From Deltaproteobacteria bacterium RIFCSPHIGHO2_02_FULL_40_28 (GTDB lineage: Bacteria > UBA10199 > 2-12-FULL-40-28): a stretch of DNA of 28,374 nucleotides. The notes beneath the pieces are model-generated. The model did not search any database and had not been told where the DNA came from. It worked only from the letters and a program-made list of their open reading frames with translations. A program made the translations under genes and the position numbers. The stretch is from positions 1 to 28,374 of the forward strand of contig MGRJ01000008.1 in assembly GCA_001798135.1 (NCBI GenBank), read 5' to 3'. Positions 15,839 to 22,628 of the stretch are shown in pieces. The first letter of the stretch is position 1; every line of letters begins with the position of its first letter.

Positions 15839-17065
15839 TTACTCCTTAGGATTAAGTTCTTGTGCAAGAACAGCTTGAAAAAAGAGCGGATGTCTCCAGG
15901 TAGAAAGTTTTCTCCCGTTTACAAAAACGGTTGGGGTTCCAGAAACTCCTAAAGTTTTTCCAAGTTCGATGATGTTTTTTATTTTTTTATCAAGTTCCAT
16001 TGAATCCAAACATTGGTTTATTTCATTTGAGGTAAGCCCTGACTTTTGTGCCAATTCTTTAATTTTGTTAGCAGATAAACTTTTTTGATTTTCAAATAAA
16101 AGGTTATGCATTGTCCAAAATTTGTTTTTAGATTGGGCACACATTGCAACCTTGGCAGCCATGCAAGCAAAGGGATGCATGGCAAAATGAAGATAAGGAT
16201 TACAAGATTGATCGAGAGGATAAGATATATAATAAAAAACTACTTTATCACCATAGGGTTTAAGCATTTCTTTTAATTCTGTGGCAGCCACTTGACAAAA
16301 AGGGCATTGAAAATCAGAAAATGTGACTACTTGAATAGGAGCCCTAGGGTTTCCTTCAAAAGGAGCATCTCCCACGTTAATGGGAGTGGGGGGTGAATTA
16401 AAATGGATTTTAACAGCTTCTTCTAGTGTTAAAACATGTTCTGCATTTGCGCTGATCTTTTTTTGTTCCTGGGCTTTTTGTCTTTGTATTTTTTTAAGCA
16501 GTGCTTCATGGGCTAAAGTTTGAAAAACAAAAAGGCCTAAGCCAAGAAAAAGAACCCAAGAAATAAAATGCAACCAGAAACGAGGGGGAAACTTAAAAGA
16601 AAAGAGGAATGTTATGTTTTGATCGATGACTTTTGGGAAAAAGATAAAAAGTAAAAAGTGAATCACATAAAGAGCAACACACAAAATACATAAAGCCCCA
16701 ACCTTGAAAAAAGAAAAATAAGCCATTAGAAGTGAGGCCAAAACCCCAAAAAAACTAAGGTAGCAGCAAAGAGACATCGATGCTGCCGATGTGTTTGATT
16801 TGACTAAGGCACGGATTAAATGAAAGCCAATGAAGACAAAGAAAAGAATGTCCAAAAATGCAATAGGAATAAGCCCAATTTTAGAATAAGGGCTAGCTGT
16901 TACTACATCACAATCTACCCATTCATTGATAGAACAAAAACTTTGTCCCTGAAAATCAAGATAAGTAGTTCGATAATGTTGCCAAAGAAGAATGGCAGAA
17001 ACAATAAAACCCGTTAAGATTAAAAAGGATAAAAAAAGGAGCAAGCCCTTTCGGGGTTTAAACAT
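15839..17065 (-). CDS. VKOR-DsbA fusion, disulfide-bond forming membrane protein
   Basis: A 408-aa membrane protein joining a vitamin K epoxide reductase domain to a periplasmic DsbA/thioredoxin-like domain. The VKOR part (residues 1-190) has several transmembrane helices, loop cysteines C44 and C52 (FCSINEWVDC) with SPY following, and the quinone-side CILC (C126, C129). The second part begins about 240 and contains CPFC (C254-C257) and the cis-Pro region SGTPTVFVNG. In such proteins electrons pass from substrate through the thioredoxin domain to VKOR and quinone, replacing DsbA plus DsbB. GGAGG precedes the ATG. It is cotranscribed with the thiolase by position only. An intrinsic terminator for the upstream gene lies 18 bases before its start. 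Confidence 0.9.
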   Translation of the reverse strand: MFKPRKGLLLFLSFLILTGFIVSAILLWQHYRTTYLDFQGQSFCSINEWVDCDVVTASPYSKIGLIPIAFLDILFFVFIGFHLIRALVKSNTSAASMSLCCYLSFFGVLASLLMAYFSFFKVGALCILCVALYVIHFLLFIFFPKVIDQNITFLFSFKFPPRFWLHFISWVLFLGLGLFVFQTLAHEALLKKIQRQKAQEQKKISANAEHVLTLEEAVKIHFNSPPTPINVGDAPFEGNPRAPIQVVTFSDFQCPFCQVAATELKEMLKPYGDKVVFYYISYPLDQSCNPYLHFAMHPFACMAAKVAMCAQSKNKFWTMHNLLFENQKSLSANKIKELAQKSGLTSNEINQCLDSMELDKKIKNIIELGKTLGVSGTPTVFVNGRKLSTWRHPLFFQAVLAQELNPKE

Positions 17066-17077
17066 AGGGCCTCCAAA

Positions 17078-17107
17078 AAAAAAGGAAAAAAGCCCCCTGA
17101 GGGGGCC
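17078..17107 (-). terminator. Intrinsic terminator after the small lipoprotein gene
   Basis: GCCCCC (17092-17097), loop TGA, GGGGGC (17101-17106); on the minus strand the hairpin is followed by six T, then CC, then nine T. It is a textbook rho-independent terminator for the lipoprotein gene that ends at 17141. It lies immediately upstream of the VKOR-Dsb start, so that gene depends on readthrough or on a promoter I cannot identify. Confidence 0.85.
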
Positions 17108-17140
17108 TTCTTAAAAGTTCAAAACAAAAAAACTTTGAAC

Positions 17141-17332
17141 TTATTCTGTGGCGCCGCCAGCTGGTGCTTCTGCAGGGGCAGCTTCTGGAGCAGGGGCAAC
17201 AGGTTCTGCTGGGGCAACTGCCTCGGGAGCGGCAACAGGTTCACTACTTGGCTCGGAGGCTTTTTGACCAGGGCAAGCGGTCAAGGATACACCGAGCATA
17301 ACAACGGAAATAAGGTAAGCAAATGATCTCAT
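17141..17332 (-). CDS. Small Ala/Pro-rich lipoprotein
   Basis: A 63-aa protein from ATG 17332, which has a strong GGAGG seven bases upstream. Residues 1-20, MRSFAYLISVVMLGVSLTAC, form a lipoprotein signal with lipobox LTAC and lipidated C20. The mature part is about 44 residues, mostly Ala, Pro, Glu and Gly (PVAAPEAVAPAEPVAPAPEAAP), so it is extended and low complexity, like a periplasmic spacer. A longer reading frame upstream is intergenic and lacks a ribosome site. It is a single-gene unit with its own promoter and terminator. Function unknown. Confidence 0.75.
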   Translation of the reverse strand: MRSFAYLISVVMLGVSLTACPGQKASEPSSEPVAAPEAVAPAEPVAPAPEAAPAEAPAGGATE

Positions 17333-17365
17333 GGATCCTCCTTTAAAATAAATAATGAGGCTCAT

Positions 17366-17394
17366 TTGATAATGTTTTTTGTTTTTGAATGCAA
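17366..17394 (-). promoter_or_regulatory. Candidate promoter of the small lipoprotein gene
   Basis: On the minus strand TTGCAT (17389-17394), 17 bases, TATCAA (17366-17371). The transcript would start near 17359 and carry a leader of about 26 bases containing the GGAGG. Confidence 0.45.
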
Positions 17395-17425
17395 GATAAA
17401 AAATACCTTTTTTCTTTAAAATACC

Positions 17426-17454
17426 TTGTGATTTCAAACGAAGAATAATAAGTT
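17426..17454 (+). promoter_or_regulatory. Candidate leaderless promoter of the 146-aa gene
   Basis: TTGTGA (17426-17431), 17 bases, TAAGTT (17449-17454), then six bases to the ATG at 17461. The predicted transcript start falls on the start codon. No Shine-Dalgarno is present. Confidence 0.4.
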
Positions 17455-17460
17455 TAGAAA

Positions 17461-17901
17461 ATGCCGATGGATCGTAACCAAATTGTAAGAGGGTTAGAAA
17501 ATACCGCTAAAAATGTTTACCGTGATGGTTTAAAACTGATCCAACAGAGTATTCAAGGTTTAGAGGTGATTGCAGAAAAAACTGTTGAAGTAACAAAAGT
17601 TAAAGTAGCCAATCAAAAAGCAACTAATCAAATTAAGCACCTTTTTATGGGCTTGGGTCAAAGAGTTTATGATTCGTTACGATCAAGATCGAAGGGTTAT
17701 TTAAGAGTAACCCAGGAGATAAATTTTTTTATCAGCAAGATCAAAAAACTTCAATCGGTTATCGAATCTAACCTGGGTCATTTAAGGCATCTCACAACAG
17801 TGCAGGCAGCAAGCCACGGTGCCACAAAAAATACACGACGTAAAAAAACAATTCATAAAATAGTTAAAAAAACTTCAAAATCAAAGCGGGTTAAAAGATA
17901 A
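17461..17901 (+). CDS. Basic alpha-helical protein of unknown function
   Basis: A 146-aa protein I do not recognise. Residues 10-110 read as long amphipathic helices (NTAKNVYRDGLKLIQQSIQGLEVIAEKTVEVTK, IKHLFMGLGQRVYDSL, INFFISKIKKLQSVIE) of phasin-like or coiled-coil character. The last 30 residues are strongly basic (NTRRKKTIHKIVKKTSKSKRVKR), suggesting nucleic-acid or membrane-surface contact. No signal peptide is seen. It lies alone on the plus strand, divergent from the small lipoprotein gene, and its end overlaps the apbE end by 11 bases. An alternative start is the ATG at 17467. Confidence 0.65.
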   Translation: MPMDRNQIVRGLENTAKNVYRDGLKLIQQSIQGLEVIAEKTVEVTKVKVANQKATNQIKHLFMGLGQRVYDSLRSRSKGYLRVTQEINFFISKIKKLQSVIESNLGHLRHLTTVQAASHGATKNTRRKKTIHKIVKKTSKSKRVKR

Positions 17902-18766
17902 ATTTTGTTTTTCCTTGAAGGTCAATTAAAATCAAAATTATTTTTTTAGGTAATCTTTTTCTTGTTTCTTCTTCACCCAAGATAAAAGAAGTTGTATCCC
18001 AGGCATCGGCCAGGCTGGCATTTTTTGCAATAATGGTTGTGCTTAAAAGTTTTTTTGTTTTTTGATGAGTACGTGCATCTACAATATGGTTTCCTCTCTC
18101 GTAAAGGCCTGAGGTTGAAGCCGCCTGATTTTTAAGTAAAAGGGTTAAATCAGAAGGTTGGTTTGTTTTTGGATTGATGATTTGAACAGTCCAGCGCCCT
18201 TGTGCATATAAATCTCCACCCGCTGCAATCAGAAAATTTTTAAATCCTTTTTTTCTAAGAGTAGCCGACATGTAATCGACAATATAACCTTTTGCTATTC
18301 CACCTAAACCGATTTTGAGTGGTTTTAATTTTAAAATGCTGTGATGCACTTTATCTAAAATAAGGTCACGGTAAGAAATGGGGGGGCCTGAAGGATAAGT
18401 TACATCAAAGGCTCCATCACTTTGAATAGAAACTTGAAGAGCTAAATTCATCACCTCAAAAAAAGGAGAACTTAAAGCCATGCTTTTGGAAGGGGGGAGA
18501 TGATTAAAAAATGATACTTCAGAATTTGGTTTGAATTCACTTAAAATATTTTCCAAGTTTTGAGCTTTTTGAAAGGCTTTGCTCATGGCATCCATAGCCT
18601 TTGTTTTCAGAGATTCTCTGGTTTTAATTTGAATGGTAACGGGAATATCGCCCATCAAAATTTGGGTGCGCTTGATTTCAGAAGACCAAACTTGAGAACT
18701 CAATAAAAAAAACAAAAAAAACAAAAAGAAAATTTTTTGAAAAGAAAAACTCACGATTTTTTCCAA
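17891..18766 (-). CDS. apbE: FAD:protein FMN transferase ApbE
   Basis: ApbE attaches FMN covalently to threonines of target flavoproteins (for example Nqr/Rnf subunits) outside the inner membrane. The 291-aa protein starts with a Sec signal (IFFLFFLFFLLSSQVWS) and shows the family motifs SEFKPNSEVSFFN, IGLGGIAKGYIVD, AAGGDLYAQGRW, ASTSGLYERGNHIVDARTH and LADAWDTTSFILG (metal-binding aspartate and threonine). It is slightly short for the family. No target flavoprotein gene is visible in the window. It overlaps the upstream 4-TM gene by 16 bases, so the two probably work together. Confidence 0.9.
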   Translation of the reverse strand: MEKIVSFSFQKIFFLFFLFFLLSSQVWSSEIKRTQILMGDIPVTIQIKTRESLKTKAMDAMSKAFQKAQNLENILSEFKPNSEVSFFNHLPPSKSMALSSPFFEVMNLALQVSIQSDGAFDVTYPSGPPISYRDLILDKVHHSILKLKPLKIGLGGIAKGYIVDYMSATLRKKGFKNFLIAAGGDLYAQGRWTVQIINPKTNQPSDLTLLLKNQAASTSGLYERGNHIVDARTHQKTKKLLSTTIIAKNASLADAWDTTSFILGEEETRKRLPKKIILILIDLQGKTKFIF

Positions 18767-19245
18767 AGTTCTTGAAAGGAAAAAACGGAGGTTAACACAA
18801 GGCCTAAACCAATTAAAATTTGAGAAAAGGGTAGCAGTCCTATGAAGTTTAAATGGATATATCGAACAAGCCAGGGGCTTACATTACTCATCAATGCTCC
18901 GCCCAGTATCATGACAATCACAATTGTTTTAGTTTTTTCAGACCGAGTTGAGAAAACCAAAATAAGTCCTGCTAGAGCTAACATCATGGGTTGAGAAAGC
19001 GCATGCACATGGGTTACTGAAAGCATGGATTTAAAACTTTGGGGGATGATTAATTCGTCAAGGTTTTCATGGCTTTCTGGCCCATAAAGAGTTTGAACCG
19101 TGGACAAATTAAAATGGCTTAAGTCGTAAATTTTAACTAAAGCCACTCCATAACCTATGAGGATTAAAAATAAATAAAGACTTGCTAAAACCTTGAGAGA
19201 GTAAGGCCAAAGAGACAGGGGGAGTAATTTTTTTTGATTGTTCAT
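18751..19245 (-). CDS. Four-helix membrane protein of unknown function, linked to apbE
   Basis: A 164-aa protein with predicted membrane helices at about residues 17-37, 78-99, 107-125 and 133-156. A periplasmic-looking loop between the first two holds STVQTLYGPESHENLDELIIPQSF. Helix 2 begins VTHVHALSQPMML, where a His-x-His pair at the membrane edge could bind metal or heme; that is inference. I do not recognise the family. AGAGG lies upstream of the ATG. It precedes and overlaps apbE, which suggests a shared redox or flavin-related role. It is divergent from the 19312 gene across a 66-base gap. Confidence 0.65.
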   Translation of the reverse strand: MNNQKKLLPLSLWPYSLKVLASLYLFLILIGYGVALVKIYDLSHFNLSTVQTLYGPESHENLDELIIPQSFKSMLSVTHVHALSQPMMLALAGLILVFSTRSEKTKTIVIVMILGGALMSNVSPWLVRYIHLNFIGLLPFSQILIGLGLVLTSVFSFQELWKKS

Positions 19246-19275
19246 AAGAAGTAACCTCTAAACCATTTGAAATGA

Positions 19276-19304
19276 TTGATAATTTTTTTTATCTATGCTA
19301 AGAT
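19276..19304 (+). promoter_or_regulatory. Strong candidate leaderless promoter
   Basis: TTGATA (19276-19281), 17 bases, TAAGAT (19299-19304) with a TGC just before the -10 (extended -10). The ATG at 19312 lies seven bases after the -10, so the transcript would begin at the start codon. No Shine-Dalgarno is present. Confidence 0.6.
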
Positions 19305-19311
19305 TTAAAAA

Positions 19312-19680
19312 ATGACAAGAGTTTCTAAACAACCCCTACCTATAGTTTCAAAAGCTGATTTTGAGAATGTTCCTCCTTCTGAAGGAGGTTCTGTAGCAAG
19401 TAATATTACAAATCAAGCTCCTCAGGATGCCTTTGATTTGGTTGCTCCTCATAGTAATTTACTTGATAGTTTTTTGGGACAAGGGGGGCAGGGTTTAGCT
19501 GTATCCTTAGGCTTAAACATGGCTGAAGTTTCTGATGGAGAAACAGAAGAAACTTTTGATCCTGAAACTTTAGCACTGCTTGATCGGCATGGTGCCCTCC
19601 TTGAGAAAGCCCCCAGCGATTCACTTGCTGCAGGTGAAGCCGATATTTTGATTCGTGATTTTTTAGCTCGCCAAAGTTAA
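19312..19680 (+). CDS. Hypothetical protein, in frame with the next ORF
   Basis: A 122-aa protein of unknown family. Residues 1-60 are polar, Ser/Pro/Gly/Gln-rich and probably disordered. The second half is acidic and helical (EETFDPETLALLDRHGALLEKA, EADILIRDFLARQS). The promoter at 19276-19304 supports a leaderless start. The stop TAA (19678-19680) is followed directly, in the same frame, by the ATG of the next small ORF. The two could therefore be halves of one protein of about 216 residues broken by one stop codon, or a coupled pair. Confidence 0.6.
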   Translation: MTRVSKQPLPIVSKADFENVPPSEGGSVASNITNQAPQDAFDLVAPHSNLLDSFLGQGGQGLAVSLGLNMAEVSDGETEETFDPETLALLDRHGALLEKAPSDSLAAGEADILIRDFLARQS

Positions 19681-19962
19681 ATGGATCCACTCGTAAGACA
19701 AACTGCCTTAGAGGTTCTTTTATCTCATCAAAAAGATTTATCCGATACTCAATTAAAAGAAGCTCTTCGTTTGGGTTTAGCAGATCCTGATTTTCCAATT
19801 GCTGAAATAGCCCTTAAGTTTGTACTTAAAAACAAGCTTGTTGCGCACTATTTAGGAGAATTAAAAATTTTAGCTAGTCGATTAACAAGTAAAGACGATC
19901 CTTATCTTAAACAATTGGGGCAAAGGGTAGAAAAAATTATCAAACTTTCATCCAAAGTTTAA
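19681..19962 (+). CDS. HEAT-like helical protein or C-terminal half of the preceding gene
   Basis: A 93-aa all-helical protein. DPLVRQTALEVLLSHQ and DPDFPIAEIALKFVLKNK have the D-P-x-V-R-x-x-A-L spacing of HEAT-type repeats. No ribosome site precedes its ATG, which abuts the TAA of the previous ORF in the same frame. It is thus best read as translated by reinitiation, or as the second part of a single gene interrupted by a nonsense codon. Its end overlaps the end of the minus-strand nuclease gene by 15 bases. Function unknown. Confidence 0.55.
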   Translation: MDPLVRQTALEVLLSHQKDLSDTQLKEALRLGLADPDFPIAEIALKFVLKNKLVAHYLGELKILASRLTSKDDPYLKQLGQRVEKIIKLSSKV

Positions 19963-20613
19963 GCCTTCAATTATTTCGTGGGCCTTCATCAATTTATTTT
20001 CGATATCGGTTAGTTTTTGATGATCCCAGTTCCAAGTGATTACTTGGGATGTTGTGGTAAAAATTAAATGTGTTTCAACAAGAGGAATTAAAAATGTTTT
20101 TTGCATGGCCAGGGCATAACATCCCATTTGAATAAAATACTGTTCAGCATGTTTCAAAATTTCATTTGGATCTAAATTTTCGGTTTTAAAATCGATAATC
20201 CAAATTTCGTTTTCTTTTTTCACCATACGATCAATCTGTCCTCGAACAAGAAAACTGTTTAGATCCAGCAAAAAGGGGCATTCTACATTTACTTGTTCTT
20301 TTTGAGATAAAAGCCGCCTTATTTTTTCATTTCTCATGAGATTTTCAATAGTTTGAAAAAGTGTTTTTTTAAGCTCGAAGTTAGGATCCAAAATGTGTTG
20401 GTTAACCAAGGCCTGCACCAGTACTGTTTCTAAATTGGTAAGATTTGGAAAATCAAGAAATTGCAAAACCTCATGGAGTAATTTTCCCCAATTGGTAGCG
20501 GAACTCCCAACTCCTTTTAAATATTTAAGTGTAAATTCTTTTTGATCCCGAAAAAAACTTTCGAAGGCTGATACGGGATATTCTGGCTTGTATTTTGGTT
20601 TTGTTAAATTCAT
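19948..20613 (-). CDS. RecB-like PD-(D/E)XK nuclease, detached AddA C-terminal domain
   Basis: From ATG 20613 the protein is 221 aa and is a complete RecB-type nuclease domain: H47 in NWGKLLHEVL, D128 in VRGQIDRM, D141 and K143 in IIDFKTEN, and the QxxxY element Q162/Y166 (QMGCYALAM). In canonical AddA this domain is fused after the helicase. Here it is a separate gene whose ATG shares one base with the helicase stop (TAATG), indicating coupled translation. A start at 20643 is in frame but would overlap the helicase further. No iron-sulfur cysteines are present, unlike the AddB nuclease. It probably assembles with the helicase and AddB into an end-processing enzyme. Confidence 0.8.
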   Translation of the reverse strand: MNLTKPKYKPEYPVSAFESFFRDQKEFTLKYLKGVGSSATNWGKLLHEVLQFLDFPNLTNLETVLVQALVNQHILDPNFELKKTLFQTIENLMRNEKIRRLLSQKEQVNVECPFLLDLNSFLVRGQIDRMVKKENEIWIIDFKTENLDPNEILKHAEQYFIQMGCYALAMQKTFLIPLVETHLIFTTTSQVITWNWDHQKLTDIENKLMKAHEIIEGLNFG

Positions 20614-22628
20614 TATTCTTCTGAATGGACGTAAGAAATCCAATCATTCCAATTTTTAATTCCTTGTTTGTTATTTTTTTTAAGGGTTGGTTTGATAAAG
20701 AAAGTAAGTTGTTTTTTAGCCCTTGTCATGGCTACATACAGAAGCCGCATTTCTTCTTCCCAATCTCTTTTCTTTTTTTCGTTTTGGAGATTTAAAAAAT
20801 TTTCAGTTTCAATGAGTTCGGTTGCAAGCCCCACAGAAGGCGTAGGCCTTTTAAAGGCAATGCCCTGATGAGGTACAAAAATATAATCAGTACGAGGATG
20901 TTTTTTCCCTCCCGATAAATTAACTAAAAAGACAGAATCAAACTCTAAACCCTTGGTGGCATGGATGGTTGCAAGCCTTACCATGTCTGGGCTTACTGGA
21001 TTGCCTCTGATGGGAATTGTCATTTCACCCCAAAGCATATGACTTAAGGTAGAAAGAATTTTTTGTGGAGCCCAATCTTTAAACATTTTGCTTAATCCCA
21101 AAAAATGCTCTAAATTTATTCTTTGTTGTGTATTTTCTGTTAACTTGATCCCAACATCTTTTAAGATAATCCATCCAAGTTCTTCTACTTCAATCACAGG
21201 TTTTAGTTCTTCCCATTTTTCAATGAGTTTGGTTAATTTTTGCCATTCGGTGTGATCTTGGGTTGAGGTAAAGAGATCGAGGATAAAAGAATCCAAAAAA
21301 TTGCGGGCTTGTGAATTAATATAACTTTCAACAAACTCCGATGAAAAATTAAAAAAACAAGAAAGCATAATACCTGTTTGCATGAGGCGATTTTTTTTCC
21401 CAAAGAGATAACAAAGAATATGCAAAAGGGCTTTTATCTCTGGTTCATCAAACAGGTTGGAGTTTTTACTGATTTTACAAGGGATTCCTTCTTTTTCCAG
21501 GATTTCCTTATAGCTTGGCATGGAGCTGCCATTCTTAAAGAGAATAATAGTTTGCCCCCATGTTTCTTGCGAAACTTCTTTAAGTATATCTGCAAGGAGG
21601 CAAGCTTCTAATTGTCTTTGCTCTTGGATGTTTTCGGAGTGTGGAAGTTTTACCAAGCGAACGCAATCCTCATGATTTGCAGCTGTTTCCATTTTGTCAA
21701 AATGTAGGTCATTAAAAACCAAATTTACTTTTTTACAAATGTTTGATCCAAATCGATAGCTTTGATTGAGGATAATAATTTCACCTAAATGGTTTTTAAT
21801 TTTCTCTAAAGTATTTTCAAAAACTTTAAGATCGGCCCTTCGAAAACCATAAATGGATTGTTTAGTATCTCCTACAATAAAAAGAAAATTTTTTTCAGGT
21901 TTCCAAAGACGATGGATAATTTCACCCTGGATAAAATTGGTATCCTGAAATTCATCAACCAAAATATGTCGATATTCCTCACACAGGTGAACCAAAAGAG
22001 AGGGATTATCGAGTAATTTAAGTCCTAACACTTCCAGATCATCAAAGGTAAGCTTGGCTTCTTTGATTCTTTGATTTTGTAATTCAAAATAAAGAGCCTG
22101 AACTTGCTTTAATAAATTTTCTTCTTTAGATGAAAGATCACCTTTGAAATTACAAGTCATCAAATGGGTATCGGATATCAGGCTTACAATCATTTCCAAA
22201 AGTCTTTGAAAACCCAAGTCTTCATAGAAGGGTGAATCAAGTTTGGATTTAAGCCATAGGGAGGCTTGTTCTTCTATTTCGAGTGAAGCTTGTGACTCAT
22301 CTTTAACAGAAAATTCTGAATCAAGGCCCAAAAGGCTGCCGTGTTTTCTTAAAAGGCCAGCTAGAAAAGAATGCAGGGTAGAAATATTAACAGAAAAATA
22401 ATCCCTTTCGCTCACAGTGCCTGATTCAAAAAGTCTTTCTCGCATTTCTCCAGCAGCCTTTTCGGTGAAGGTAAAAGCTAAAATGCGATTAAGTGGAATT
22501 TTTTGCTCTAAAACTAAATGTTTAATACGTTCAATAAGAACAAAAGTTTTTCCAGAGCCGGCGCCAGCTAAAACAGCAACAGATTGAGTAGCTAAAATAG
22601 CCTGGTTTTGTTTTTCGTTTGGGTTCAT
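20613..22628 (-). CDS. addA: AddA-type UvrD-family helicase lacking its nuclease domain
   Basis: A 671-aa superfamily 1 DNA helicase/ATPase from ATG 22628. Motifs in order: Walker A AGAGSGKT (21-28), AFTFTEKAAGEMRERL (Ia), LVDEFQDTN (II), VGDTKQSIYGFRRAD (III), LNQSYRFGSNI (IV), TIHATKGLEFDSVFLVNL (V) and LLYVAMTRAKKQL (VI). Full AddA proteins are roughly 1,200 aa with a C-terminal nuclease; this one stops soon after motif VI, and the nuclease is the next gene. Its ATG overlaps the addB stop (ATGA), which supports 22628 over an in-frame start at 22646. Role: strand separation in double-strand break repair by homologous recombination. Confidence 0.88.
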   Translation of the reverse strand: MNPNEKQNQAILATQSVAVLAGAGSGKTFVLIERIKHLVLEQKIPLNRILAFTFTEKAAGEMRERLFESGTVSERDYFSVNISTLHSFLAGLLRKHGSLLGLDSEFSVKDESQASLEIEEQASLWLKSKLDSPFYEDLGFQRLLEMIVSLISDTHLMTCNFKGDLSSKEENLLKQVQALYFELQNQRIKEAKLTFDDLEVLGLKLLDNPSLLVHLCEEYRHILVDEFQDTNFIQGEIIHRLWKPEKNFLFIVGDTKQSIYGFRRADLKVFENTLEKIKNHLGEIIILNQSYRFGSNICKKVNLVFNDLHFDKMETAANHEDCVRLVKLPHSENIQEQRQLEACLLADILKEVSQETWGQTIILFKNGSSMPSYKEILEKEGIPCKISKNSNLFDEPEIKALLHILCYLFGKKNRLMQTGIMLSCFFNFSSEFVESYINSQARNFLDSFILDLFTSTQDHTEWQKLTKLIEKWEELKPVIEVEELGWIILKDVGIKLTENTQQRINLEHFLGLSKMFKDWAPQKILSTLSHMLWGEMTIPIRGNPVSPDMVRLATIHATKGLEFDSVFLVNLSGGKKHPRTDYIFVPHQGIAFKRPTPSVGLATELIETENFLNLQNEKKKRDWEEEMRLLYVAMTRAKKQLTFFIKPTLKKNNKQGIKNWNDWISYVHSEE

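Noticed and set aside
20600-20650. addA frameshift from a sequencing error
   Set aside because: The TAATG stop/start overlap and complete nuclease N-terminus fit a real coupled gene. I cannot check reads, so the doubt is stated in the finding.
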